Under the pieces are notes generated by a model. That model worked only from the letters and a program-made list of their open reading frames with translations, searched no databases and had not been told where the DNA came from. Shown here in pieces: positions 1 to 10,287 of a stretch of DNA of 64,000 nt (the stretch's first letter is position 1; every line of letters begins with the position of its first letter). Made by a program: the position numbers and the translations under genes. Source of the DNA: Anthracocystis setariae (Eukaryota > Basidiomycota > Ustilaginomycetes > Ustilaginales > Ustilaginaceae); assembly GCA_928724745.1 (NCBI GenBank), contig CAKMXJ010000023.1, positions 62,001 to 126,000 of the forward strand. Reading direction: 5' to 3'.

Positions 1-357
1 GAAGAGTTGGTGGGGCTTGCAAGTTGTGGCGCGGCGTCGGAGCTGGCGATTGTGCCGTTGGATATGACGGATCATCGTGGTACCGAAGCGAGCTCTCTGT
101 CTGCGTCGTCTGCAGCGGGAGGTGATGCGCATACGTCTATGGTTGAGAATTTGCCGTTCAACTTGGCAGAGACCCACGAGCAGAGGGAGAGGAGGGAGAC
201 GGTGCCGCTGCCGTATGCATACCACGAGAAGGCGGAGGAGGAGGGGAAGGGTGAAAGGGGGTTGAGGGGGAATACGGGGAACGCCAAGATCTTTTTCGAA
301 CCAGACGACGAAGATGATGAAGACGATGAAGATCCGGACGATGATCTTGATCTTTGA
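1..357 (+). CDS. Elongator complex subunit Elp5 (IKI1 family), C-terminal part, 5' end outside window
   Basis: The reading frame is open from base 1 to a TGA at 355-357, so this is the last ~118 codons of a longer gene. Two features match the tail of the Elp5/IKI1 family. One is a NLPFNL segment followed by EQRERRETVPLPYAY. The other is the acidic end FEPDDEDDEDDEDPDDDLDL. Elp5 is one of the RecA-fold proteins of the Elp4-5-6 ring of Elongator, which modifies wobble uridines in tRNA. Only the tail is visible, so the RecA-like domain cannot be checked. The gene converges on the amidohydrolase gene that ends at 514, leaving about 155 bp between the stops. The assignment rests on the tail alone but that tail is distinctive. 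Confidence 0.72.
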   Translation, partial: EELVGLASCGAASELAIVPLDMTDHRGTEASSLSASSAAGGDAHTSMVENLPFNLAETHEQRERRETVPLPYAYHEKAEEEGKGERGLRGNTGNAKIFFEPDDEDDEDDEDPDDDLDL

Positions 358-513
358 TCTCTCTCTCTCTCTCATGCACACACCCTACACTACTTGGTTT
401 CCTGTCTGTTCTTTTCGTTAGCAATGGTTGTTGGGGGGAATAATAGAGTTATTGTTATCTTTGTGTTCTTGTCTGCGTTATGGTGGTTGAAGGGTGGGGG
501 AGAGGGTATGAGG

Positions 514-2127
514 TTAGAAGATTTGGGAGTGGGTGGAGCGGGAGCTGATGAGGGTGCCGTATTTGAGCGTTGTGCGGGCGTGAGGGGGTGAGCAGACTGC
601 AGCCTGGGTTGATGTGGCTGAGTCTAGGATTGTGAGGTCTTGCCAGATGGGTTGGTTGATTGTGGAGAGTCCTATTGCGGCTCTTGCGGTTGTGGAGATT
701 GCGTTGAGGAGGGTTTTGCAGTGGGTGGGGTTTGCTGATTGCCAGAGGGCTACGAGGAGGGGGAGGAGGGGGAGGGGGTCAGCGTCGCCTTGTGGGGTGA
801 ACAAGTTGGCGACGTTGTTGACTCCGATGGCGAGGTTGATCTTGGTAGAGAGGAGAGGGTGGGTGGAGAGGTCGAGGAGCGGCAGGGTTGCACGAGATCG
901 AACCGAGTACGGTGCATTTCGTCCCTGCATGTACAAGTCGCTGGGTGGCAGGGAAATGAACGATACTGTAGGTGTGCCATCGTCGTCGTCAGGAAGCAGC
1001 GTGGCGAGTTGAGAGAGATCGGTTTCGGCGAATGTGGACAACTTGGTACAGTGGCCCAACGAAATCCCCCTCGGACGATGAGTGTGCTTATGCTCCCACG
1101 TACACTTTGACGCCTCGGACAGCACGTAGGGGATCATCGACTCGCTCCCATCCTCCTCGCTGCCTGGAGGATCGAGATCGTAGTCGAGATGAAAATCTAC
1201 ATGCAAACCAAACTCCTCGGCCAGACTCAACACATGCCGAATATTCCTCCTCTGCAACTTCTTTTGTGCCTTTCTCCTTTCCCTGTCGGGCAAAGCTTGG
1301 GCAGCTTTACCGGGCGACTCGACATACGGTGCTGATCCCAACACATGCACGCCTTGCATCCCCGCCGCTTGGCGCAACAGCCCCGCCATCACCCTCTCCT
1401 TGGCCTCGTCATCGTCATAAAAGAGTGCATCCTGGGCAAACGCCACGATCTGCACCTCACACTTTGCCCGAAACTCGTGCCTCAACCTTAAACCAGCGTG
1501 TAAGCATAGCAGATGGACGGTGGGATCCACCTCGACAAACGCGCGCATCGTAGTGACGCCATGTGAGATCGAGGATGCGATCAGACGACGTCCACGCGTG
1601 AGTAGGTCGTCAAGGTCGAACTTGGCCTTGGCAGCGGCGGTCGAGGTGAGCGCCTCGTCAAAGGTGCCCGTGGAGAGAGTGCAGCGGTCGAGGAGGTAGG
1701 CTTTGTCGAGGTGGATGTGTGGATGTGAGAGGCCACCAGGGATGCCCAGCGAGCCACGGGCGTCGATGCAGCATGATTTGAGTGCGGTGGACGCAGTGAA
1801 TTCGGAAACCAGTTGCCGAGAGGCGGACGCGAAGGAAGGGGAGGTGGGAGGAGTGAGTGGACGACAGATGGATGCAAATGGTTGGGTCGGGTCGAAAGGG
1901 GGATCGATGGAGGTACTAGAGTGGGGTGTGATGTAGACTTGGACATTGTGAGTATCCGAGGATGAAGATGGTTTGTTGTGAACGTATTCGATATCGACCA
2001 GTGGAGTCAAGTCCTGCTCGTTATCCCCCTTGCTCTCTTCTTGTTGAAGCTGCAACGAGCGATAGGCGTCAGGAGCGAGCCGTACGTTCTTGACGGTGAC
2101 GGTGACTGTCGAGTCCGGGTCCGACAT
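514..2127 (-). CDS. Amidohydrolase-superfamily protein, cytosine deaminase-like
   Basis: A single-exon gene for 537 residues. The first ATG (2125-2127) is the only sensible start. The metal-binding signature HPHIHLDKA lies at residues 135-143 and has the His-x-His-Leu-Asp form of the cytosine deaminase/atrazine hydrolase branch. Further expected metal or catalytic positions are in VDFHLDYD (about 310-317) and LGHC (about 357-360). A late GVNNVANLFTPQGDADP segment corresponds to the active-site Asp region of CodA-type enzymes. Family knowledge points to hydrolysis of a C-N bond in a ring or amide substrate, probably cytosolic, since there is no signal peptide. The substrate cannot be told. Residues 1-110 hold a Ser-rich stretch that is not part of the core barrel. 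The gene is convergent with Elp5 and divergent from the large gene starting at 2969. Confidence 0.78.
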   Translation of the reverse strand: MSDPDSTVTVTVKNVRLAPDAYRSLQLQQEESKGDNEQDLTPLVDIEYVHNKPSSSSDTHNVQVYITPHSSTSIDPPFDPTQPFASICRPLTPPTSPSFASASRQLVSEFTASTALKSCCIDARGSLGIPGGLSHPHIHLDKAYLLDRCTLSTGTFDEALTSTAAAKAKFDLDDLLTRGRRLIASSISHGVTTMRAFVEVDPTVHLLCLHAGLRLRHEFRAKCEVQIVAFAQDALFYDDDEAKERVMAGLLRQAAGMQGVHVLGSAPYVESPGKAAQALPDRERRKAQKKLQRRNIRHVLSLAEEFGLHVDFHLDYDLDPPGSEEDGSESMIPYVLSEASKCTWEHKHTHRPRGISLGHCTKLSTFAETDLSQLATLLPDDDDGTPTVSFISLPPSDLYMQGRNAPYSVRSRATLPLLDLSTHPLLSTKINLAIGVNNVANLFTPQGDADPLPLLPLLVALWQSANPTHCKTLLNAISTTARAAIGLSTINQPIWQDLTILDSATSTQAAVCSPPHARTTLKYGTLISSRSTHSQIF

Positions 2128-2968
2128 GGTTGATCCTTGTTTATAGCGGTGTCGTGATGGTTGTTGCTATGACAAGAACGTCACTCTAAGCATGCTGACC
2201 ATCTGATCAAGTTTCTTCCTCGACATATTGGCGTTCTGTGATAGGCTGTCCATGCAATGCACAGTCTGACATGAGTAAGTTTGGCACGTGGACTGTTACG
2301 TCGATGGTATTCTGACAACAACAGAGAAAGGGTGATTGCCTCACGTGATAAAGCAAAGGGGCGCCGCGTCTGAGTGAAAGTAAGAAAGCGCAGAGCCCCT
2401 AAACTCGATTTCGCCCCTTTTGGCGTCCAAAAAAAAAAAAAAAGCAAACAAATCCAAATCCAAATCCAAATCAACATTGCGCAAAGTGACACTTTGACTG
2501 TTCTGATAGCATTTAGGGGTAACCATCTGTACTGTACTGTCCTGTACAGTACTGTATGCCGTATGTGTCATTCTACGACCGTACGCCATGCAACAGAGCC
2601 CAAGCGGGCGTACATACACTATACTGTATTCTGCGCTCTCAGTCTGACTTGGAAACGCCCAGCTCGCTCCAATCGGCTGACTTACATATTAAACCATTCA
2701 ACTTCCACCCTCCCGCCCCGCCCCGCCCCGCCCCGCCCGCTCTTCCATGTAAGCTGCGCTTTGTTCCCCTGCTTCCTCTTTTGGCGCAGTTCCCACTTCC
2801 ACTTCCACTTCCACTTCCATTTGCACTCCATTATCCAAATCTTCATCTATATCTTTAGCATCATCACCATCATCATCATCGTCGTCGTCTACAACCTCAC
2901 TCGTCCTCAATACATAACATCATCATCGCACCTCCCCCTCGTGCGGTAGCCCAGGTGCTGGTCCAATC
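2128..2968. other. Divergent intergenic region with many short tandem repeats
   Basis: This 841-bp spacer separates the amidohydrolase start from the start at 2969. It holds several simple repeats: an A-run and an AAATCC-type repeat near 2429-2472, a (CCCGC)n pentamer near 2711-2740, a (CCACTT)n hexamer near 2793-2820, and CAT/CGT trinucleotides near 2868-2890. It also holds a cluster of the TACTGTAC motif near 2530-2555. No coding frame here is convincing. The pyrimidine-rich right half probably forms the 5' leader of the downstream gene. Confidence 0.5.
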
Positions 2969-5900
2969 ATGGCTTCACCATCCCACTCCTACTCCTTTAT
3001 CCCTGATCCTGACACCGCCAACTACCTCGCCATGAATCACACTCGCGTCAATCGCTCGCCTTCTCCAGCGCGCAAATTCTGGCCTTTCAACCGCTCCCGC
3101 TCTTCCTCTCCCAATACCCAAAACAATCTCGCTCTAGATACAAGCTTCGCTTCCAACCGTTCCCGCAAATCGTCCAACAACTCTGGCTTACAGCCCGGTA
3201 GCGCTGCCATCAGCCCTTCTGAAAGTACCGGCAGCTTTGTCGTTAAGAGCGTCGTCCGCAATCCTGGAGGCGTTAGCTTGCCCAACTCACCAGCGCGTGA
3301 GCACCACGGCGCCGGCTTCTTTAGCAGCAAACAGCCTTCAACTCCTGGTCCCCGTAGGATGACTCTCGAAGACTCGGACGACGACGACGACGTTCCCATG
3401 GCCCACAACCTCCAGTATCGTAGGAGCAAGAGCAAGCCCTTGGGTGCCACCAGTCTCAGCGTCCCTGCTGGAGGGCCAGGTGGTGGAGTCGGTTACGGAA
3501 ACGCTAGCTCCAGCAACGATGGAAGGCCTGAATCAGCACAAGCCGCCAACCACAGTCCCTTTTACCGTCCACCGAGCCCTTCAGGCAGCATGACGGCCGG
3601 TGATTTCAGAAAGGAGCGTGGAAGATCTCCTCGTCAGTCTCCCTCAGCCATGACCACCAACTCAACTTCTCCCAGTCGCCCAAGCGACCCTCGTAGCGAT
3701 TCCATCCATTCCACAACTTTGCCCTCTCCCAACAACGCCAAGAAACCCATGGCTCGCATCACCGCTGGTCCCAAGAGCACCCTTCAGCAGCAACATGAGA
3801 GCCTCTATCAATCGCCCTCCCAATCTCACCCATCCTCGCGTGGCAACAGTCCTGCCGCACCTGGGCCTCGTCCTATAGGCATGGCTGGCCCTCGTCAATT
3901 CCCATCTCCAGCTCCCACTTCTCCTCACCATCCGTCCGTCCCTCCTTTCCAACCTCAGAGAATGCCCATGCAACATCGCAATCACAGTGCAGGCCCTCCC
4001 ACCATGAACCAACGCGAGTTCCCTCCCATGCTGCCACCTCAACACGACAACAATCAAGACCATTCGCGTCGCTCGTCTCTAGGCGTTGATCGATCCAGGA
4101 GGCACAGCAATCAAGGTGCCATTCCCCCTTTCATTCCTCCTGGAGCTGCACCCCTTCAAGGTCTCCCTTCGCCAATCGACATTCCGTATGGTCGCTCTCC
4201 CCACTCGCCCTTGCGATCCAACAACGGCGACGAGACCGACTATTCGCGTGCCAATTCGCCTTTCGGTTCCGTGTCACCCTCCAAGCCCGCCATAGCTCCT
4301 AGCTCTCCCGGCTTCCTCGCTACTCTCATGGGTCGGCAGAGTGCAGAAGATTCCAACGCCCGCAATCAATCCAGTCACGACGACCACGTCACACGCAGCT
4401 GCTCGCCCGGTGGAGGTACCAATCTCGCCGGCAAATGGTTCAAGGGCGTCTTCGGCCGTTCTCCTAGAGCCGATGAGAAGCACCCCATCTATGCCGATCT
4501 CTATGCCCATCCAGCAAACGATGCAGACGATCAAGCTGCCTATGCACAGAAGCTCGCCTCGATGCGTCAAGCTAGACATATCGTCGACCAGGAGAGGCAG
4601 AGGGTCATGATGGGTCCCACCACTCCTACTCGTACTGGCAGAGGCGCTCTCGATTCCATCCAGCGTTTCGACCCTGCCAGTGATCGCGAATTCAGGCCGA
4701 AGCAGCTCATCGACAATCATGCCCAGCCAAATGTCGACGATGAAGGGCTCGATGCCGCGCTCGCCTTCGACCTTGGCCGCAAGAAGAGTCCACCAGGTAG
4801 GAAACCAGTGCCCGCCTATCTCCCGGGCGTGGCGACAAGTCAAGAGGCCGATCTCAACATGGACGTCCCCGACGAACCGTTGACTCCGGCGCAGAGGATC
4901 ATTCACGAGACCAGAAGCAAGCAGATGCTCAAACAGAACATCGGGGAGCAACGTAAGGATGTCGCCACCAGTCAACAGAAGCAGATGTCCGACTCGAGTG
5001 ACGCACACAGCCCTTTCACTCCATCCAAATCCAAGCCAACTGGTCAACATGACCGTTTCCCCAGTGGTGCGCATCAGCTCACTCGCGAGCCGGCGCAAAC
5101 CACCTCGCAGCCCCAATCACAGCCCAAGCCCATTCCACAGTCGCAGCCGCAAAAGCCCAGCAACACGCTTTCTCCCGGCACAGGTCCCATGCCAGTCGAC
5201 ATGCCTCTGCGTGACGCATTGCAGGAAATGATGGTTCGATTCTACAGGTTCGAGCGCTACTCGGTGCCCCTCATCCGTTCCCTCGAGACGCGTTTGCTCG
5301 ATATCGAGCGAGATGCCATGCTGGCTCACAACCCACAGGCAGGCATTCACAGCACGAGTGCCGAGATGGATCGATGGGTTGGTCAGATGACCAGTCTCAT
5401 GAAGCACGAGATTGGTCAGCTCAAGGCCGCAACCAGGGAAATCAAGGAGGGTCGACAACTTGTAGCCGAAGTGGCTAGGAAGGCTCCCAGTGAGGTCGTG
5501 GTGCAGAGTATGACAGTCTCCAGTTTCGGAAGTCTGCACGCCATCACACCTTCCGCTTCGACTCAGATGGATGTTGAGAGTGCCGCTCCGAGAGTCGGTG
5601 CGGATGCAAGTCCGGCCGCAAGGAATCTTGTCCTACCCCACGGTGCCAAACCAGCACTCGACAAGGATGAGGGAAAACACGTCTCCCCCACCAAAGCCAA
5701 CTTTGGCTTTGCGAGCGAGAGCAACAAGGAGAAGCAGGAAAAAGAAGCTGCTGCGACGCGCGATCGTTCCGTCTCTCCCAACGGTCGACCTCGCTATACG
5801 TCAATCCTTGGCCAGCCTCTGCTTCATGGTCGAATCTCGCCCTCGCCCTCACCCTCGCGCTCAACTGCCTCGCCCGAGTCGACTGAGCTTGGTGAGATGA

Positions 5901-6646
5901 AGCGCGATGTCTCGGTCCAAGACCGCTTGAAGGCGCTCGTGGATGGTGGGGCGAGCACTCGATCGAGAAGCTCGAGCTTCGCTTCCGCTTCGGCTACGCT
6001 TGGACTCAACATGCTCGATCCTCAGATGGAACACAGCCACAAGAACCACCGAGAAGCGCAGCAACAGGAAGGGGAGGGTGACGAGAGTGAATCCAGCCAG
6101 ATCGCAGCTGCCCTTGCTATGATCGATACCTCTTCTTCGCACGATATCCAACACGAGAAGAAAGCTTGCGACCGGACTATCGGTACGATCAAGGAGCTTG
6201 ACACTGTCATGTCCGTTCCTGTGACCAAGACCGACTCGGCTTCGTCGTCGGAAGAAGCGGAAGAACCCGTCACGCCAACGTTGACCAGCTCGCCGCCGAC
6301 CGTTGCAGTGGCGACTTGCGGTAGGATTTCGCCCAACAAATTGTTCGCACACAAGTTTAGCTCTGGCTCCACCCGTTCCCAGGCCTTGGGGAGTGGGAGT
6401 CCGAGTGTAAAGTTAGGCTTGGTGGAGAAGAAGAGGTTCACTTTGCCCACACCCGATCCGACGCCCGCTGCTGCTCCCGTCCTCGTCCAGGTTCAGGCTT
6501 TGGTTCCCTCGAGGACACCAAGTGCGACGTTTGATGACAACAAGCTTCCCACATCGGCAGCGTTCAGCGGTGTCGCCAAGGTCAAGCCCGTGGGTCACAG
6601 GGCCACGCTCAGGGAGAGAGTCGCGTTCTTCGATACCGCCAAATAA
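2969..6646 (+). CDS. Large disordered Ser/Pro-rich protein, function unknown
   Basis: A single exon for 1225 residues that I do not recognise. Most of the chain is low-complexity Ser, Pro, Asn and Gln sequence with many RSxSP or SPxR sites, which suggests heavy phosphorylation. A short basic-aromatic segment ARKFWPFNRSRSSSP sits near the N terminus and a similar GKWFKGVFGRSPR near residue 490. The only clearly ordered part is about residues 741-845, an amphipathic helical stretch (ALQEMMVRFYRFERYS, then regularly spaced charged residues) that looks like a coiled coil. The C terminus is again charged and helical. There is no signal peptide or membrane segment. A scaffold or cell-polarity role would fit this build but nothing shows it. 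The Met at 2969 was chosen because it is the first in frame after a pyrimidine-rich leader. Confidence 0.8.
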   Translation: MASPSHSYSFIPDPDTANYLAMNHTRVNRSPSPARKFWPFNRSRSSSPNTQNNLALDTSFASNRSRKSSNNSGLQPGSAAISPSESTGSFVVKSVVRNPGGVSLPNSPAREHHGAGFFSSKQPSTPGPRRMTLEDSDDDDDVPMAHNLQYRRSKSKPLGATSLSVPAGGPGGGVGYGNASSSNDGRPESAQAANHSPFYRPPSPSGSMTAGDFRKERGRSPRQSPSAMTTNSTSPSRPSDPRSDSIHSTTLPSPNNAKKPMARITAGPKSTLQQQHESLYQSPSQSHPSSRGNSPAAPGPRPIGMAGPRQFPSPAPTSPHHPSVPPFQPQRMPMQHRNHSAGPPTMNQREFPPMLPPQHDNNQDHSRRSSLGVDRSRRHSNQGAIPPFIPPGAAPLQGLPSPIDIPYGRSPHSPLRSNNGDETDYSRANSPFGSVSPSKPAIAPSSPGFLATLMGRQSAEDSNARNQSSHDDHVTRSCSPGGGTNLAGKWFKGVFGRSPRADEKHPIYADLYAHPANDADDQAAYAQKLASMRQARHIVDQERQRVMMGPTTPTRTGRGALDSIQRFDPASDREFRPKQLIDNHAQPNVDDEGLDAALAFDLGRKKSPPGRKPVPAYLPGVATSQEADLNMDVPDEPLTPAQRIIHETRSKQMLKQNIGEQRKDVATSQQKQMSDSSDAHSPFTPSKSKPTGQHDRFPSGAHQLTREPAQTTSQPQSQPKPIPQSQPQKPSNTLSPGTGPMPVDMPLRDALQEMMVRFYRFERYSVPLIRSLETRLLDIERDAMLAHNPQAGIHSTSAEMDRWVGQMTSLMKHEIGQLKAATREIKEGRQLVAEVARKAPSEVVVQSMTVSSFGSLHAITPSASTQMDVESAAPRVGADASPAARNLVLPHGAKPALDKDEGKHVSPTKANFGFASESNKEKQEKEAAATRDRSVSPNGRPRYTSILGQPLLHGRISPSPSPSRSTASPESTELGEMKRDVSVQDRLKALVDGGASTRSRSSSFASASATLGLNMLDPQMEHSHKNHREAQQQEGEGDESESSQIAAALAMIDTSSSHDIQHEKKACDRTIGTIKELDTVMSVPVTKTDSASSSEEAEEPVTPTLTSSPPTVAVATCGRISPNKLFAHKFSSGSTRSQALGSGSPSVKLGLVEKKRFTLPTPDPTPAAAPVLVQVQALVPSRTPSATFDDNKLPTSAAFSGVAKVKPVGHRATLRERVAFFDTAK

Positions 6647-6953
6647 GATTCAAAGTTAGTCGGTTCAGCTGTATATTACGTTTGACAAGTTTTTCGAATC
6701 GTATATCCCCTTTTTTTTGGTTTGGTTTTGGTTAGTACAGGTGTGGGAAGCGATCTGGTTGAGGGTTGTGGTCTTGTCGAGGTTCGCTTTTGGTACGATA
6801 GCTTCCCATACCGTACGATGGGGTATCGCTGGGGTGTTGGAGCGAGTCAGAGTCGAAGTGGTCATCCTCAATCAGCGCAATGCTATAAGAACGCCCCCTT
6901 TCCTCGCCTATTCACCATCTCCTCACCCTCACCGCAATCTGACCTTCTTCACG

Positions 6954-7238
6954 ATGCGATTCAGTTCTCCTCTTGTCCTCGTTGGGCTTCTGTTTTTGAG
7001 TTCGTCGACGATGGCGGCGCACAGTGCGTACTGTACGGCGCGTCTCGATGGTAAAGGCGACCCTGACTACCAGATCACCAAGGACTGCTGTGCGGCCACA
7101 AGCGAACACGCCTCGACCGGATTCAACGAAGCCAACCACGAATGCATGGACGCCCTCGGTGCAGGTGATGGAATCAATCTAGGTCGCTTCGTCAAGTGCT
7201 GCGGTGACAGACACGCTGGCAGCCACTCAGACGGTTAA
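6954..7238 (+). CDS. Small secreted six-cysteine protein, array member 1
   Basis: This single exon encodes 94 residues. A signal peptide of about 21 residues is followed by the family domain, with Cys at 27, 45-46, 64 and 82-83. The N-terminal box reads LDGKGDPDYQITKDCC, with Lys in place of the usual Thr of LDGTG. The last pair is preceded by Val-Lys instead of Ala-Ala. The frame is open further upstream, but the ATG at 6954 puts the hydrophobic leader right at the N terminus, as in every other member. A TATAAG box lies about 70 bp upstream. It is the outermost left member and is separated from the rest of the array by the sedolisin gene. It is probably an effector; the role is inferred. Confidence 0.85.
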   Translation: MRFSSPLVLVGLLFLSSSTMAAHSAYCTARLDGKGDPDYQITKDCCAATSEHASTGFNEANHECMDALGAGDGINLGRFVKCCGDRHAGSHSDG

Positions 7239-8385
7239 TTTCAAATCCTCTCCCAACCTCTCGGCTTGGTTGGGCTTGCCACCACGTGCCTTGTAATTCC
7301 TCCGCTTGAAATCTCATTTGCTGGCCAGCACTCACGATATGAAAGAATGCTCAAGTGTCCGTCCCAGTTCAAAAGAAAATCCCTCCGGCGCCTATGAGGT
7401 CGGTCGCCTTTTCGAATTGAGACCTCCATCGCTTGCCCACCGTGATGGTTTCGCCTTTCAACTGCTGCTCACTCGCGTAGGAGCAGCTTTATTAATAACA
7501 ATATGCTTTGTCCATAATCGCTGCCGCATCCCGTTCAGTTCACCGCCGCACTAGACTTGATCAGCAACCAAAAGATACTAGCAAATGGACCGTCGACACC
7601 ATCCCACATACCTGGGCGGACGACGAAAGGCGATGTACCGTACAATGTGGATGCATTAGCACGCCAATAGTCGACAGGGAAGACAGCACGACGGGACCCC
7701 CCCTGCTGCGCGGTTCAAGCGCAAATTGACAGCTACCGTAGCTGTACAGTATACTGTAGTCCAAAGTAGTGAAGCAGCACGGTCAAGAGGTCGAGCCATG
7801 TTTGCGGAATCTGAAAGGACAGAGAATTTACATCTTTTAGTTTATTCAGCAAAATAAAGGAGCAGAAAAAGGAAATCGATATTATATTCTCATTATTATT
7901 TCATGCATCCTCCCTCGATCCGGAAGTAACACCACAAATGGCTTGCGTAGAAACTACTCTTCCTAACCAACACTGACCCAATACCGCTTGCTCTAGATGC
8001 TATCAAGTTGCTTGCCGGACCCTTCAAAGCGGTAATCGTTAGCAAGGTATTGATGGTCGGATTAGGCCTGAATAAGCCACAATGTGTCCCTGGCTACCGC
8101 TCCTCGCAATATGGTGTCCTTCCGACAGGCCTGGCCAGCAATGACAGCTTCGGCCGCATGGGTGCCCAAAGCATCCGGGATACTCTAGCCGTCATCGGTG
8201 TTCAGCGACCCTCTCAAGTACTAATGCCATTATTGGCATATCCAAATCACGGCGACTCTTTTGTCCATCGCCACCTCTCTTCCGCGTTCGTTCCCTCCCG
8301 CCTTTGCCTCCCCCGCCTTCCCCTCTTCTTGGCCTGACGCAAGCAAGATTTATCACATCCCTTTAACCCACGGTCATCGATCACC
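7239..8385. other. Intergenic region upstream of the sedolisin gene
   Basis: This stretch of about 1.15 kb has no convincing gene on either strand. A GCTGTACAGTATACTGTAG palindromic block lies near 7740-7758, and an A/T-rich stretch follows at about 7840-7900. I see no relic of the cysteine-rich family here. Confidence 0.45.
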
Positions 8386-10287
8386 ATGAAGCTGTCAGTT
8401 CCATTCAATGCATTGGTGGCACTTGCCTCGCTGGTCCTGGCAGTCGACGCCGCTGTCGTTCGTAGGTCCGATCACATCGTCAAGGAATCGGTTCGAGCTC
8501 CACCGTCGTGGGTGCGTCGAGGAAAACCCTCCGACCAAGCTCCTGTCTCCCTCCGCATGGCACTCAAGCAATCTGACGTCGCCTCGCTTGAGAAACGTCT
8601 CCGTCAAACTTCGGATCCCAACCACTTGCTCTACGGCCGACACCTCTCCGCAGACGAGGTAGCGCAATACCTCCAGCCAAGCAAGCGATCGATCGAAGCG
8701 GTCGAGTCATGGCTCCGCGATGCGGGTGTCCACATCGACGAGGACATCGCCCTCCGGAGCCACTCCAAGGATACCTTCAGTGTCCATTTGCCCGTCTGGC
8801 AGGCTAGGGAGCTCCTTAAGGCCGATCTCGGCATCTACGAGCACAGGAGAAGCGGAACGTTGGCCATTCGGACTGAGCAGTACAGTGTTCCCGAGCATGT
8901 CAGCCAACATCTCGACTACATCGGTCCTCTGACCCTGTTTGCTGAGCCCAAGTCGGACAGTAGCGGAGATGGTATCAAGACGTTCAAGCGCTCGACAAAC
9001 GATGCTGATGCCGTCAATGCCAAACGAGCTGCAGGCGTCCCCGCTTCATGCAACCCGCAACTCGTCACCAGCCAATGCCTCCGAGACTACTACAATACGA
9101 CCAACTACACACCGCAAGCTGCCACCAAGACGTTTGTGGGTGTCAGTGGGTTTCTCGGGCAATATGCCAACTTTGCCGACTTCAGCGCGTTCCTGCGAGC
9201 GCAACGACCAGAAGCGGCTACTTCTAACTACAACTTCACTGTAGTGTCGATCGATGGCGGACTGAACGATCAAAGCAGACCAGGACATGAAGCTACCGTG
9301 GATGTGGAGATCGTCGGGGGTATGGCTTATCCTATTCCCTTCACCTTCTATTCCACTCCTGGTAATGGGCCCAACATTCCGGACCTTGGGCTTGGCAACG
9401 GTGCCAACGAACCGTACGAAGTGCAACTGAACTACCTACTCACGTTGCCAGACAACCAACTGCCATCTGTGCTCGCCACCTCGTATGCGGATGATGAGCA
9501 GACGATTCCCCGCGCGTATGCCGAGCGCGTGTGCAACTACATCATGGCTCTTGGTTCTCGTGGTGTTTCGGCGCTTTACGCATCTGGCGATGCGGGTGTG
9601 GGGACCAATGGGACTTGTGTGAGCAATGGTAATGGAGCTGCAAATGGTACGGCTATGTTTCTTCCGATGTTCCCGGCATCGTGTCCCTACGCCACCGCGG
9701 TGGGGGGTACAATGAACTTTGCCCCCGAAGTCGTGGCCATCAACACTGGCGGCGGCAACTTTGTCTCCGGCGGTGGCTTCTCCAACTATTTCGAAACCCC
9801 GTGGTATCAATCCAACGCAGTGGACGAGTACGTTAAGTCGATGGGGAATCAATACGAGGGATTATACAACCGCTCGGGTCGAGGCTACCCGGACGTATCG
9901 GCCCAAGGCTACCACTTCTCACTCATGGTCGGTGGCGCCAGTCTTGAAATCGATGGAACCTCGCTCTCCGTCCCCACCTTGGCCGGCATCATCGCACTCC
10001 TCAACGATGTGAGGCTGACCCAGAATCAAACCACGCTGGGTTTCCTAAACCCATTGATCTACCAATCCTGGCTCGGCACACCCGCATTGAACGATATCAC
10101 CGAGGGAAGTACCGTCGGGTGTAATACCGCTGGGTTTCCGGCGACGAAGGGTTGGGACGCCGCGTCCGGTGCGGGGACGCCCAATTTTGAGGCTATGCGA
10201 GCAAGTCTTAACAGCGAGACGATGCTCATGCTCGATATTGCGAATGCAATCGAGATGGTGCACTCGGCGGTTCAGGAGGTGCTCTGA
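8386..10287 (+). CDS. Secreted sedolisin / tripeptidyl-peptidase (S53 family)
   Basis: A single exon for 633 residues. The order is a signal peptide (about 1-22), a pro-kumamolisin activation domain (about 30-190) with the typical NHLLYGRHLSADEV stretch, then the peptidase domain. The catalytic set is complete: Glu302 and Asp306 in GHEATVDVEI, oxyanion Asp402 in YASGDAGVG, and Ser526 in DGTSLSVPT. The C-terminal calcium-site region ends with SGAGTPNF near residue 600. S53 enzymes are acid serine-carboxyl peptidases that release tripeptides or cut within extracellular proteins. A tail of about 30 residues after the domain is longer than usual. The gene sits between members 1 and 2 of the left effector-like array, and a decayed copy of its C-terminal half lies 650 bp downstream. 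Confidence 0.95.
   Translation: MKLSVPFNALVALASLVLAVDAAVVRRSDHIVKESVRAPPSWVRRGKPSDQAPVSLRMALKQSDVASLEKRLRQTSDPNHLLYGRHLSADEVAQYLQPSKRSIEAVESWLRDAGVHIDEDIALRSHSKDTFSVHLPVWQARELLKADLGIYEHRRSGTLAIRTEQYSVPEHVSQHLDYIGPLTLFAEPKSDSSGDGIKTFKRSTNDADAVNAKRAAGVPASCNPQLVTSQCLRDYYNTTNYTPQAATKTFVGVSGFLGQYANFADFSAFLRAQRPEAATSNYNFTVVSIDGGLNDQSRPGHEATVDVEIVGGMAYPIPFTFYSTPGNGPNIPDLGLGNGANEPYEVQLNYLLTLPDNQLPSVLATSYADDEQTIPRAYAERVCNYIMALGSRGVSALYASGDAGVGTNGTCVSNGNGAANGTAMFLPMFPASCPYATAVGGTMNFAPEVVAINTGGGNFVSGGGFSNYFETPWYQSNAVDEYVKSMGNQYEGLYNRSGRGYPDVSAQGYHFSLMVGGASLEIDGTSLSVPTLAGIIALLNDVRLTQNQTTLGFLNPLIYQSWLGTPALNDITEGSTVGCNTAGFPATKGWDAASGAGTPNFEAMRASLNSETMLMLDIANAIEMVHSAVQEVL

Noticed and set aside
7..357. A complete small gene starting at base 7
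   Set aside because: The codon at 7 is TTG, and the frame is open to the window edge; the Elp5-like tail shows it is the end of a longer gene.
3662..5539. Several minus-strand frames of 130-280 codons inside the large Ser/Pro-rich gene
   Set aside because: They are shadows created by the codon bias of the sense gene and carry no domains.
8008..8337. A 109-codon plus-strand frame upstream of the sedolisin gene
   Set aside because: It has no motif, signal peptide or start context and occupies the probable promoter of the sedolisin gene.
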